Positions 44,281 to 53,285 of a DNA stretch of 64,000 nucleotides are shown piece by piece (position 1 is the first letter of the stretch; each line of letters opens with the position of its first letter). The DNA is from Actinomycetes bacterium. Lineage in GTDB: Bacteria > Actinomycetota > Coriobacteriia > Coriobacteriales > Eggerthellaceae. The DNA is taken from positions 1 through 64,000 of the forward strand of contig JAEXAI010000009.1 of the NCBI GenBank assembly GCA_023394615.1, in the 5' to 3' direction. The notes under the pieces are model-generated. The model had not been told where the DNA came from. It saw only the letters and a program-made list of their open reading frames with translations, and did not search any database. Made by a program: the position numbers and the translations under genes.

Positions 44281-45804
44281 TCATAATTTTCTGTTAGCAT
44301 CATCCGCATGGGCGCTTTTCTTTTTTTCGGCACTCTGCAGCGAAGAACACAGCTGAAAAAGGCCGATGCGCGATTTCATGCCGGTCTTCTTATAGATGGA
44401 TGATATATGCCGCTGCAGCACTCTGCGAGAAATCAGCAGGCTATCAGCTATTTCCTGTACGCCATCTTCGGTTGTCAGCAACTTTTCCAACACGTCGCCC
44501 TCTCGCTGTGTTAAATCATAGGTCTGAGCCAGTAGATGCAGCTTATCGCTGTCGACGGCCACAGACCTCCCGTCAGCAGGTCCGTCTTCGTAAGGCGAAA
44601 GCAAAAAACCGCCTGCCCAAAACAGCACCACGAGACAAACCGACAGGATAATGAATACCCCGATGGTAAACGAGAAGGAAAGGGCCTGCAGGCAAAACGT
44701 CATCAACAGCGTACCCGCCAGCATGAAGATAAGACGCAGCACGCGCCCCATGCTAGCCCAGAGCGCAGGACGAGAAGATGCGGCGGCTATCTTGAAAAAG
44801 GGAACGGTAAAGAAAATGACTGCAAAGCCGGCAAGAAGGGAGTACACACATGCGTTCAGATTCAGCAACACCGTGTTATCAAGAAAAAGCACGCCGATTG
44901 TCGCGCACAGCATAATGGTCAATACGGACATGGGCAAAAAGCGACCTTGTCTGTAATCGGCGATGAAACCCGCTGCGATGACACCCACCAGATAAAACAA
45001 CCGGGGAAACGAATACAAACTCAATGCGTTCTGAGCCTGCATCAAAGTTAAAGTGCCGTCGTTGATGCCGCCCATCATAGAGATAAGCGCAACCACCACA
45101 AGCATGATAATCAGGCGGCGTTTTTGCAGGGGCGGTTCTGCTGGACTGAAATTTCTGTCGAAGCTCGGTAGCGCTTGCGGCGTTCGAGTCAAAGTCAGAT
45201 AACCTGCAACGACCAGCGCCGCAGCTAGCACAATGCCATTTGCTACCTTCCCCAAATCAGCGACGCTGAGCACTATCTGCAGCAGAGCCGCCGCAGCGAT
45301 AGACAGACCGCAGAAGCGTCCCATACAAGGTTCGTCGCGCAGAATCATGGAGGCATAGAAATACACCGAGGCGCCAATCGTGCCGGAAAGGAGCAAGTTA
45401 ATCATCACGCAAGGCAAAAGAAACGCAGGGTCCAAGCCAAAGGTGAAACCAAACAGGCTCAAAAGACTGAGTACATAGATACCCACCAGCACCGCACGCC
45501 GCGCAGCAGTGGTTCGGGTGAAGCGCTGCACAAGCGAAAACGCCAGGAACCCGATAGCTTGAAATACCAGGTAGATGCAGTGGACGGGCAGAACACGATC
45601 CGCTCCCATAGCCCCCATTACAACATCATCGGCCAGCACATCCACGGTTAGGAAATAGAAGCAGGCAAACGTGAATAGCAGGAATATATAACGGTAGCGC
45701 CATGTGGAAAGGCGCACGCCCGCTTTTATATCCTGCTGCATAGTCACACCGATCTTCCCGCGCCCACGCCTCTGATGACGCGAAACGATTCCATCGATTT
45801 TCAT
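44281..45804 (-). CDS. Many-pass membrane protein with C-terminal LuxR DNA-binding domain
   Basis: A protein of about 507 residues with roughly 12 hydrophobic helices in the first 420 residues (MFS-like), followed by a LuxR-type helix-turn-helix (LTQREGDVLEKLLTTEDGVQEIADSLLISRRVLQRHISSIYKKTG). Such membrane-embedded regulators are characteristic of Eggerthellaceae. TATACT (45812-45817) lies 7 bp before the ATG at 45804, so the mRNA is probably leaderless; an ATG at 45741 is another candidate. What it senses or controls is unknown; no partner enzyme adjoins it. Confidence 0.85.
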   Translation of the reverse strand: MKIDGIVSRHQRRGRGKIGVTMQQDIKAGVRLSTWRYRYIFLLFTFACFYFLTVDVLADDVVMGAMGADRVLPVHCIYLVFQAIGFLAFSLVQRFTRTTAARRAVLVGIYVLSLLSLFGFTFGLDPAFLLPCVMINLLLSGTIGASVYFYASMILRDEPCMGRFCGLSIAAAALLQIVLSVADLGKVANGIVLAAALVVAGYLTLTRTPQALPSFDRNFSPAEPPLQKRRLIIMLVVVALISMMGGINDGTLTLMQAQNALSLYSFPRLFYLVGVIAAGFIADYRQGRFLPMSVLTIMLCATIGVLFLDNTVLLNLNACVYSLLAGFAVIFFTVPFFKIAAASSRPALWASMGRVLRLIFMLAGTLLMTFCLQALSFSFTIGVFIILSVCLVVLFWAGGFLLSPYEDGPADGRSVAVDSDKLHLLAQTYDLTQREGDVLEKLLTTEDGVQEIADSLLISRRVLQRHISSIYKKTGMKSRIGLFQLCSSLQSAEKKKSAHADDANRKL

Positions 45805-45900
45805 ATTCAACAGTATAGCGTTGTTCCGATAGAGCAGCTGCCCCTTTCACAGTCCCCCTCTGCGCAAGCGGAAGATATTGCAGGTGGATGAAGCCATCCT

Positions 45901-45942
45901 ACAACAGGAGGAGCCACGGTTTCCCGCAGCTCCTCCTGTTGT
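45901..45942. terminator. Strong hairpin between the LuxR and surface-protein genes
   Basis: ACAACAGGAGGAGC/GCTCCTCCTGTTGT, a perfect 14-bp stem with a 14-nt loop. It lies about 57 bp after the surface-protein stop (minus strand). No T-run is seen, so it may work with another factor. Confidence 0.5.
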
Positions 45943-45998
45943 GCCAATATGATTAGATTGCAAGCTCTTTTAGTTGTGCCTTTCGAGATGATGCACTC

Positions 45999-47219
45999 CT
46001 AGCTATTGAAGCGTGCTTTCCTGCGGGCGAATACGACACCGCCTATTCCCACCAGCAGAAACGATCCGCACAGGATGAGAGCTAGGGAAGAATCGCCCGT
46101 CTGAGGAATACTGCTCTCAACGCTTGCAGAGAGCGGCTGCGTGGTTGTTGATGTTGCTTGGGCGGTGCCGGAATCCGCCTGGCTGATCTCAGCAGGCGCA
46201 GACGTTGGAGGCTTTGCGCCCGTTGAGATGGTCACCGCTTTCACTAGGTTAGGGTCGGCCACAGACGTGATCGTGCCGCTACCGGTGCCGATGGTCTTAC
46301 CGTACAGCTTGCCGATGATGCCAGGCCAGCTCACCTGAAAATCCTGAACAGCCGCCCCTTCGGGCACCGTGATCGCGCTGTTCGTGATGTTGATGGCACT
46401 CTGATTACCCTGGGTGTTGCCGCCCACCGCCATCGCAAAAGAAGAACCTTGCGCATAGACGTTCGAGTTGTCGATGTTGAGAGTGCGCGAGCTATCGATG
46501 GTAACGTTGTCGACAACGGCACTCACACTGAGCATTTCGCTTGTATCGGCGCTTATCACGGTGATACCCGAACCCAAAGTATCATTCGTGCCTATCCCCA
46601 CTGCGTTTACCGTCGAGTTGCTGATGGTGGTATTTCCCCATGAAAGAAGGCCTGAAGCATTGGACCCCTTTGCGCTTGAGTTTACGGTTGCATTGTTGAT
46701 GGCAAGGTCTCCATTTGATTCTATGCCTGATACCCACAACTCCTCGGAACTGTCGACCTTAACGTCGACTTTCGTTCCGTCGATGGTGATGTCGTTATCG
46801 GCGTAAATGCCAGCTTGCAGCGCGCCCTCCTCTGCAGGTACAGAATCAATGGTCAGAGAGGCTTCAGGCTCGCCGGTTATTGTAAGATTCCCCTCTTCCG
46901 TGTCGCCCTCATTGACGAGAATGGCAAATTCGTCATCCGCACTTGTTCCTATATGGTTGCCTCCCACAAGATTTAGGTTGATGTCTCCATCAGCTTCGAA
47001 AGCAGCGCCGTCGTAGTTATCCAGCGTCAGCCCCGTGCCACCATCCCAAATCCATTTGCCGCCAGCAGAGCCGGTTCCCTGGGCGGCATCTGTATACTGC
47101 TTGTCAAACGTGACCGAATCTGCTGCAAACGCTGCTACGGGAGACAGCATGAAGCACATGATGCCGGACAAAAGAACCACCGCCGTCTTCGACAACTTTC
47201 CCCAATGAAGCACATTCAT
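45999..47219 (-). CDS. Sortase-anchored surface protein, beta-helix-like
   Basis: A 406-residue exported protein. A signal peptide (LSKTAVVLLSGIMCFMLSPVAAFA) is followed by many short beta-rich repeats of Asn/Asp/Thr/Ser (DGDINLNLVGGN, NTTISNSTVNAVG, NITNSAITV), consistent with a right-handed beta-helix, then a Thr/Ser stalk and a C-terminal SIPQTG sorting motif, hydrophobic helix and RRKARF tail. GAGGTGGTGGCA precedes the ATG at 47219. Likely a cell-wall adhesin or carbohydrate-binding protein. No sortase gene is in the window. Confidence 0.85.
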   Translation of the reverse strand: MNVLHWGKLSKTAVVLLSGIMCFMLSPVAAFAADSVTFDKQYTDAAQGTGSAGGKWIWDGGTGLTLDNYDGAAFEADGDINLNLVGGNHIGTSADDEFAILVNEGDTEEGNLTITGEPEASLTIDSVPAEEGALQAGIYADNDITIDGTKVDVKVDSSEELWVSGIESNGDLAINNATVNSSAKGSNASGLLSWGNTTISNSTVNAVGIGTNDTLGSGITVISADTSEMLSVSAVVDNVTIDSSRTLNIDNSNVYAQGSSFAMAVGGNTQGNQSAINITNSAITVPEGAAVQDFQVSWPGIIGKLYGKTIGTGSGTITSVADPNLVKAVTISTGAKPPTSAPAEISQADSGTAQATSTTTQPLSASVESSIPQTGDSSLALILCGSFLLVGIGGVVFARRKARFNS

Positions 47220-47550
47220 TGCCACCACCTCTTTCTGTCGTTGTTGCCGCAATAACTCCCGCTTAAAAGGTATTTCTACCGGGGCTGCATGCATAGGTCA
47301 CAAGTGCGCCATTCGGGTAAAAGAGCCTCATATGACGCCGCATGGCAAGGGGATGGCACAATGAGGAAGCCCACAAGGTGCCCGGCTTTTCGCATTCCGA
47401 TAAGGACGTCGCCTACGCTCTTGTTTCCTCATTCGCGAATAATGTTCCCCCCTGCTGCATTGAGGGTGATAGGATGGGATTAGACAGACGTGCGGCGCAG
47501 CATCATAAGATGCATTGACAGCACGCCACGATTGTAAGGAGAAAGATTTC
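47220..47550. other. Divergent intergenic region, nothing defined
   Basis: 331 bp between the surface-protein gene and the aquaporin gene. It must hold both promoters, but no clear -35/-10 pair or repeat stands out. Confidence 0.6.
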
Positions 47551-48258
47551 ATGGAAGCATCATCTACAAAGAAATACGTTGCGGAATGCTTCGGCACGTT
47601 CGTGCTGACGTTCTTCGGATGCGGCAGCGCCGCCATCGCAGGGTCCAAGCTGGGTACGCTGGGCATTGCGATGGCATTCGGACTGTCCATCATCGCGATG
47701 GCGTTCGTTATCGGCAACGTAAGTGGCTGCCACATCAATCCAGCGGTTTCCCTGGGACTGTTCATGGACGGACGTTTAAGCAAAAAGGATTTGATTGGCT
47801 ATTGGGTCGCGCAGTTCATCGGCGGCATCATAGCAGCGGCGCTGTTGGCGCTGGTCGTTACATGCTGCGGCTTGGGCGGCGTGGCTGCAACGGGGTTGGG
47901 CTGCGACGGATTCGATTCGCTTTCTTCGGTGAACCTGAACTGCGCAGGCGCCATCATCGTCGAGATAGTGCTCACCTGCATCTTTGTGCTTTCCGTACTC
48001 GGCAGTACCGCTGACGCAAAAACCGCCCCATTCGCAGGCATCATCATCGGACTCACGCTTGCCTTCGTGCACATCATGGGCATTCCCCTGACAGGCACCA
48101 GCGTGAACCCTGCGCGCAGCTTCGGACCGGCGTTGTTCATGGGCATCTGCGGAGGCAACTGGACGGCATTCTCTCAGGTGTGGGTCTTCATCGTAGCCCC
48201 GCTTGCCGGTGCCGCTTTAGCCGCGCTGTTGTGGAAGTATTTCAAAACCACGAAATAA
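47551..48258 (+). CDS. aqpZ: Aquaporin (AqpZ-like)
   Basis: A 235-residue water channel with six helices and pore motifs HINPAVS and SVNPARS, the arginine of the selectivity filter following the second. AAGGAG lies 9 bp before the ATG at 47551. It differs from the MIP protein at 25709-26473, which is longer and has the sequence of the glycerol-type group. Standing alone between the surface-protein and rubrerythrin genes. Confidence 0.92.
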   Translation: MEASSTKKYVAECFGTFVLTFFGCGSAAIAGSKLGTLGIAMAFGLSIIAMAFVIGNVSGCHINPAVSLGLFMDGRLSKKDLIGYWVAQFIGGIIAAALLALVVTCCGLGGVAATGLGCDGFDSLSSVNLNCAGAIIVEIVLTCIFVLSVLGSTADAKTAPFAGIIIGLTLAFVHIMGIPLTGTSVNPARSFGPALFMGICGGNWTAFSQVWVFIVAPLAGAALAALLWKYFKTTK

Positions 48259-48408
48259 CGGTAGTTTTCAATAGTGCAACATATCTGCAAATTTTTTTGC
48301 GAATATGCGAAAATACTCTTGATGTTAGCAGCGTCTTACATTATGGTACTTAAGCAGTAACATTAAAGAAAAGCGAAACGTCCAAACAACATGGAAAGAA
48401 GAACGAAC

Positions 48409-49017
48409 ATGGCATTACGCAACGAACTTCCCACCGCAGCGAACTCTCACAACTTTAACACCGTTTCCAACGCAGCCACCAAACCTGGCACCACGCTGGA
48501 TAACCTGAAAGCCGCAGTGACCGGCGAAACCGGCGCGACCACCAAGTATGCTGCATACGCCAAGGCCGCAAAGGCCGCTGGATACGACCAGATCGCCCGC
48601 TTGTTTGAGGCCACCAGCGCCGCCGAGCAGATTCACATTGACTTGGAAAAGCGCCTCGTTCAGAAGGTTGAGCCCGACTATCAAGGCCCCACCGCTACTG
48701 CTCCGGCCGCAGAAGAGACCGACCTGAACTTGATTGGTTCCGCCAACGGCGAGATCTTCGAGACATCCGACATGTATCCGTCGTTTATCAAAGTAGCCCA
48801 GCAGGAAGGCGACACGGCCGCCGAAGCGGTATTCACCCGCGCAAAGCTTGCCGAGTCGTATCATGCACAGCGCTATCTGGACGCGTACAACACCATCGAT
48901 TGCCCCTCTGATGAGCACTATTATCTATGCCCCTTCTGCGGTTACATCCACAAGGGCACCGAGTTCGACAAGTGCCCCATCTGCGGCGCTCCGAAAGACA
49001 AGTTCCGCGAGTTTTAG
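48409..49017 (+). CDS. rbr: Rubrerythrin
   Basis: A 202-residue peroxidase of anaerobes that reduces hydrogen peroxide. The N-terminal part has the diiron four-helix bundle (GETGATTKYAAYA, ATSAAEQIHIDL, and RAKLAESYHAQRYLDAY), and the C-terminus is a rubredoxin module with CPFCG and CPICG. The start at 48409 begins the conserved part; an in-frame ATG at 48391 has no ribosome site. It is followed by a strong terminator and may have its own promoter (TTGATG, 17 bp, TATGGT near 48320). Confidence 0.94.
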   Translation: MALRNELPTAANSHNFNTVSNAATKPGTTLDNLKAAVTGETGATTKYAAYAKAAKAAGYDQIARLFEATSAAEQIHIDLEKRLVQKVEPDYQGPTATAPAAEETDLNLIGSANGEIFETSDMYPSFIKVAQQEGDTAAEAVFTRAKLAESYHAQRYLDAYNTIDCPSDEHYYLCPFCGYIHKGTEFDKCPICGAPKDKFREF

Positions 49018-49028
49018 GATTCAGCTTT

Positions 49029-49065
49029 AAAAGCTTGCTCAAAGTAGTTTCAAGCAAGCTTTTCA
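49029..49065 (+). terminator. Terminator after rubrerythrin
   Basis: AAAAGCTTGCT/AGCAAGCTTTT forms an 11-bp stem 12 bp after the stop, with a short T-rich tail. A second hairpin, AAGGCCTCCGT/ACGGGGGCCTT with a TCCTTTG tail, lies at 49131-49163. Together they fill most of the 309-bp gap before the next gene. Confidence 0.75.
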
Positions 49066-49326
49066 GGTGTTTCAGGAATGCAGCCCGAAGCGATTCTCTC
49101 TCTTCGCTTCAGTATGACAGTCCTCCCATGAAGGCCTCCGTCTCCCACGGGGGCCTTTCCTTTGCCCAATTCCGCGCCCTATCCGCGTTAGTTCTCGCAC
49201 AGGGAAGGCCGTTTCACGTCGTTTGACCTGCATTTTAAATAACTTAAACTAGAATAATCACAGAAAGACGGCATTGAGTGATACCGCACCCTCTGTAATT
49301 GGCAGATATCGATTAAGGAGAATACT

Positions 49327-49794
49327 ATGGACGAGCAAACCGCAATGGGCGTACTTGCATTATTGGGCATTACCCTAAGCGCAGTCATTATCGGAGCGAT
49401 AGTGCTGTGGGTCTTGTACATCGTCGCATTTTGGAAGGTCTTTACCAAAGCGGGCGAACCCGGCTGGAAAAGCATCATTCCGATCTACAACGAGTACACC
49501 TTTTACAAGGCCACATGGAACACAACGATGTTCTGGGTGTTCTTGGGTCTTGGAGTAGTCGGCTCTCTTATGAGCTCCTGCGGCGTCGACGCCAGTGGCG
49601 GACTGACCGCAGTAGGCATTATCGGTACGCTTCTCTCGTTCGCCGCCGCAGTCATTGCCGTCATCCAGAGCTATAAAACTTCGAAAGCCTACGGACATGG
49701 TGTAGGTTTCTTCTTGGGCCTAGTTTTCTTCAACTGGATCTTCCTTATGATTCTTGGCTTGGGCAGTTCGGAATACAAAGGGCCGCAAAAATAG
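49327..49794 (+). CDS. DUF5684-type small membrane protein
   Basis: A 155-residue protein with about four hydrophobic helices and the family signature FTKAGEPGWKSIIPIYNEYTFYK near the N-terminus. Function unknown; such proteins often accompany signal-peptidase or transport genes. AAGGAGAATACT precedes the ATG. A likely promoter (TTGACC, 16 bp, TAAACT) lies at about 49225-49252. Confidence 0.8.
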   Translation: MDEQTAMGVLALLGITLSAVIIGAIVLWVLYIVAFWKVFTKAGEPGWKSIIPIYNEYTFYKATWNTTMFWVFLGLGVVGSLMSSCGVDASGGLTAVGIIGTLLSFAAAVIAVIQSYKTSKAYGHGVGFFLGLVFFNWIFLMILGLGSSEYKGPQK

Positions 49795-49825
49795 CCGGGT
49801 AATGCGTCCGAACATATGCCGAATC

Positions 49826-49861
49826 GAAGGCCTTGAGCGCATCACTGCGCGCAAGGCCTTC
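49826..49861 (+). terminator. Hairpin after the DUF5684 gene
   Basis: GAAGGCCTTG/CAAGGCCTTC, a perfect 10-bp stem extended by GC pairs, ends 50 bp before the next start. Confidence 0.5.
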
Positions 49862-49910
49862 GTATGCAAAGCGAAGAATATGCGGTAGTATCTATGGTGG
49901 AGCAAAACCT

Positions 49911-50681
49911 ATGGCGAAGGGAGCGGCAATGGCACAACAAGCGAATTCTTCAAGCCAGACGAATCAGGCGGGCCAGACAGACCCCGAAAGCCAAACGGAC
50001 CAAGACCCTTTTTCCATCGACTCGGATTCATGGAATATGCCAGATCCCGAGCTTCTGCGCATCGAGCAAGTAAGTGATGGCTGGATCAAGAAGTACCAGC
50101 TCACGTACAAACTGCCCAACGGTCGCGAATTCCCCTACGAGAGCGTTTCTCGCAAAAGCCTCCAAGAATACGAGGCTGAGCTGCGCGGTCTTTCCGAAAA
50201 TCCGGCTCATGCCAACCCGGCTGATGCCGTGTGCATCGTGCCGCGCACGCAAAACAACCGCTTGGTTTTAATCAAAGAGTTCCGCTACCCGCTGAACAGC
50301 TGGTGCATCGCTTTTCCGGCTGGGCTTATCGATCCTGGTGAGGATATAGAAACCACATGCGAGCGCGAGCTTGCTGAAGAGACAGGTTACTCCCTGCATC
50401 GCGACGAACAGGGAAAAACACATGTGAAAGCTCTTTCGCTGCCCGGCTATTCTTCGGCAGGCATGAGCGAGGAAAGCGTGCAGGTGGTATACGTGCATGT
50501 GGACAACGAGCCATCGCACGAACAGCAGACCGAAAGCGTCGAGTACATTCAGGTGTTCACCATTGCGATGGAAGACGTGCCCCGTTTTCTAGAGACGAAC
50601 ACGACCCCCATCGGTACACGTGCGCAGCTTATTTTGGAATCATTCAGCAACAACACAAAGCGCTACGGCACAAGTCACTAA
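49911..50681 (+). CDS. NUDIX hydrolase, ADP-ribose pyrophosphatase-like
   Basis: A 256-residue enzyme with a full NUDIX box: Gly, five residues, Glu, seven residues, RELAEETGY. The closest group is ADP-ribose pyrophosphatases, which split ADP-ribose to AMP and ribose phosphate. The N-terminus is a Gln/Ser/Asn-rich disordered stretch. The start is uncertain between 49911 (GGAG, 8 bp) and 49929 (GGGAG, 5 bp). Confidence 0.9.
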   Translation: MAKGAAMAQQANSSSQTNQAGQTDPESQTDQDPFSIDSDSWNMPDPELLRIEQVSDGWIKKYQLTYKLPNGREFPYESVSRKSLQEYEAELRGLSENPAHANPADAVCIVPRTQNNRLVLIKEFRYPLNSWCIAFPAGLIDPGEDIETTCERELAEETGYSLHRDEQGKTHVKALSLPGYSSAGMSEESVQVVYVHVDNEPSHEQQTESVEYIQVFTIAMEDVPRFLETNTTPIGTRAQLILESFSNNTKRYGTSH

Positions 50682-50812
50682 CAGCTTTTTGCCGAAAAGG
50701 AGCTGCCCCTATTGCTCTTTACCTTATCAGCCTCAATCACATTGCTAGGCCGCAAAGAGACAGCGAAGCGTCCCCCCTGCAGCAGTCGGGACGCTTCACG
50801 GAGGGCTGCAAC

Positions 50813-51370
50813 TTAGCGGTTCAACACCTTGATCTGCAGCCCTTCCATCACGTCGAGCGCCTCTTCGTGCAGCTTTTTATCGTAGCTTCCCACGCACGTT
50901 GCATCAACGATAATGGGTACCTCGGGGCATGCTGTCTTTGCTATGGTCGCATTTACCATCACGCAGATATGCGTCACCAAACCCACTACTTCGATACTCG
51001 AATACGGCAAGGCACCCGCCTCGGCAGTCGCCTTCGTAGCGGTGTCCAAGTGCGCGCACAAGGCTGCGCTTCCAAATCCAGGCTTGTAAAACACCGGGTC
51101 GCGCCTTAGTTTTGCTTCTGCAGTCCTGCCGTAGAGTTGCCAACCCGGCGTGCCTTCAATGCAGTGGTTCACGGGAAGGTTGCACCCTTCCTGAGTTTGC
51201 AAGTAACCCTTTTGATGCGTGTCCATGGTAAAGATGACTTCATCGCCGTTCGTATGGTACTCAGCGATTTTTGCAGCTATGCGCTCATCATATACCTCGG
51301 CGCCATCGAAGCCCAACGCCCCGTCCACGAAGTCTTTTTGAAAATCAGTTACCAGCAACAAACGTTTCAT
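50813..51370 (-). CDS. Cysteine hydrolase (isochorismatase/nicotinamidase family)
   Basis: A 185-residue hydrolase with the catalytic triad: Asp in LVTDFQKDFVDG, Lys in VFYKPGFGS, and Cys in THICVMVNA. NHCIEGTPGW matches nicotinamidases, so nicotinamide to nicotinate is a reasonable guess, but the family is broad. ATG at 51370 is 8 bp after the stop of yerC, making it the last gene of the ilvE-cimA-yerC operon. Confidence 0.82.
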   Translation of the reverse strand: MKRLLLVTDFQKDFVDGALGFDGAEVYDERIAAKIAEYHTNGDEVIFTMDTHQKGYLQTQEGCNLPVNHCIEGTPGWQLYGRTAEAKLRRDPVFYKPGFGSAALCAHLDTATKATAEAGALPYSSIEVVGLVTHICVMVNATIAKTACPEVPIIVDATCVGSYDKKLHEEALDVMEGLQIKVLNR

Positions 51371-51378
51371 AGTCGCCC

Positions 51379-51672
51379 CTATTGTTCCTTTTCGCTTAAT
51401 ATATCCAATGCCGAACGATACCCGCCCGACCCGTAGTTCAATGCTTTCGACACGCGCGCAATGGTGGTAGCCGATGCGCCCGTTGCCTCTTCGATTGCCA
51501 CGTAGGGTTTGCCCGCATCGAGCATGCGCGCCACGGACAGGCGCTGCGATGTCTCTTTTATCTCGCGTATGGTGAACAAATCTTCCAACAGGGAAAAAGC
51601 CGTGTTGGTATCCTGCACGCCGGCAAATACCTTCAACAGGTTCTCGACTTCGGGCGTTCGCAGATTGCTCAT
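51379..51672 (-). CDS. YerC/YecD-family TrpR-like DNA-binding protein
   Basis: A 97-residue helical protein with the TrpR-like core (LLEDLFTIREIKETSQRLSVARMLDAGKPYVAIEEATGASATTIARVSKALNYG). Function is not well established; it is a putative transcriptional regulator. It starts 3 bp after the cimA stop, with GGGGAAAT as ribosome site, so it belongs to the branched-chain amino-acid operon. Confidence 0.88.
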   Translation of the reverse strand: MSNLRTPEVENLLKVFAGVQDTNTAFSLLEDLFTIREIKETSQRLSVARMLDAGKPYVAIEEATGASATTIARVSKALNYGSGGYRSALDILSEKEQ

Positions 51673-51674
51673 GG

Positions 51675-53261
51675 TTATTTCCCCATTCTCATCAGGCCGT
51701 ATTCAATGGAATCAACCAGTGCGTTCCAAGAGGCTTCAATTATGTTCTCGCTGACGCCTACCGTGCCCCAACTGCTGGTTCCATCTGACGTCGTGATGCT
51801 CACACGCGTGATAGCGCTGGTGCCTACATTCTCATCCAGAATGCGCACCTTAAAGTCCGTCAATTCTATGTCAGAGACTTCCGGGTAGCTGTTGCAGAGA
51901 GCCATGCGCAATGCGTTGTCCAGCGCACCGACCGGGCCGGTGCCCTCACCGGTAGCTACGAAACGTTCGTCGCCTACAAGGATCTTTATGGTAGCCTCGC
52001 TGGCGGCGTCTTTCGCCCACGGCCCCGTATCTTCGCGGTCATCTACAATCACGCGAAAACTCTCGAGCGTGAAATGGGGCGTGAATGTCCCTAAATGGCT
52101 CGCAATCAGCATACTCAGCGATCCATCGGCCACTTCGTAGGAATACCCCATCGATTCACGTGCTTTCACATCGCGTAGGATGGTGGCGACTGCGGCCGGT
52201 TTTTGCGATAAATCGATTCCGAGCGAACGCGCTTTTGCGATAAGCGAGGCCCTGCCCGCCAGCTCGCTCACCAGTATCTGCGTCTGGTTGCCCACACTAG
52301 CTGGGCTTTCGTGTTCGTAGGCGGAAGGGAATCGCGCGATGGCGCTCGCGTGCAAACCGCCTTTGTGGGCAAATGCCGCCGCACCCGCATAGGGCGTGTG
52401 CTTGGGAAGGGCCATATTGCACGTTTCGGCCACGAATTGGGCCACCCCCGTGAGCTGGGTCAAATCAGGCACGCAGGCATAATTCATCTTCAACTGCAAA
52501 TCGGCGATAACCGTCAGCAAATCAGCGTTGCCCACACGCTCGCCGTAGCCGTTCACCGTTCCCTGCACCTGCACAGCACCAGCCCGCACGGCCACCAAGG
52601 TGTTCGCCACTGCGCAACCGCCGTCGTTGTGACAATGTATGCCAAATCGTTGATTGGGTAGATATTCCACCACGGCGCTCACAGCGCTTTCCACTTGGTC
52701 GGGCAGCGCGCCACCGTTCGTTTCGCATAAATCGATACTGTCCGCTCCGGCCTTGCTGGCCGCATGCAGCACTTGCAATGAATAATCAGGATTGCTCGTA
52801 TATCCATCGAAGAAATGCTCGGCGTCAAATATCACTTGCACGCCTTTGCTTTTCAGATAGGCCACAGAATCGCGCACCATGCGCAGGTTCTCTTCAAGAG
52901 TGGTTTCAAGCGCAAGACGTACCTGGTCATCCCAACATTTTCCCACAATGGTGACAACCGGCGCGCCCGAGGCCAACAGGTCGGCCAGACCCGCATCCTC
53001 GGCTGCAGGCACGCCTTTACGGCACGTAGAACCGAATGCTGCTACCCGCGCATGGGCAAGCGGCATATTCTGTACGCGCTTGAAAAACTGGATGTCTTTA
53101 GGGTTCGAAGCCGGAAAGCCGCCTTCGATAATATCGATGCCGAATGCATCAAGACGCTCCACGATGCGCAACTTGTCCTCAAGCGAAAGGGACACCCCTT
53201 CCCCTTGCTCGCCATCGCGCAGCGTGGAGTCGTATGTGCTGATCTTGCCTTCGAAGCTCAA
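51675..53261 (-). CDS. cimA: (R)-citramalate synthase
   Basis: A 528-residue enzyme that joins acetyl-CoA and pyruvate to form citramalate, an entry to isoleucine by-passing threonine. The N-terminal aldolase-barrel has TYDSTLRDGEQGEGVS, EGGFPASNPKD and GIHCHNDGGCAVANTLVAV (metal-binding His-x-His). The C-terminal regulatory domain and length match CimA rather than leucine-pathway LeuA. The start at 53261 is a TTG with no strong ribosome site, 24 bp after the ilvE stop, so an earlier or alternate start is possible. Confidence 0.9.
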   Translation of the reverse strand: MSFEGKISTYDSTLRDGEQGEGVSLSLEDKLRIVERLDAFGIDIIEGGFPASNPKDIQFFKRVQNMPLAHARVAAFGSTCRKGVPAAEDAGLADLLASGAPVVTIVGKCWDDQVRLALETTLEENLRMVRDSVAYLKSKGVQVIFDAEHFFDGYTSNPDYSLQVLHAASKAGADSIDLCETNGGALPDQVESAVSAVVEYLPNQRFGIHCHNDGGCAVANTLVAVRAGAVQVQGTVNGYGERVGNADLLTVIADLQLKMNYACVPDLTQLTGVAQFVAETCNMALPKHTPYAGAAAFAHKGGLHASAIARFPSAYEHESPASVGNQTQILVSELAGRASLIAKARSLGIDLSQKPAAVATILRDVKARESMGYSYEVADGSLSMLIASHLGTFTPHFTLESFRVIVDDREDTGPWAKDAASEATIKILVGDERFVATGEGTGPVGALDNALRMALCNSYPEVSDIELTDFKVRILDENVGTSAITRVSITTSDGTSSWGTVGVSENIIEASWNALVDSIEYGLMRMGK

Positions 53262-53285
53262 ATCGAATACCGTTTCGCGCAGATT

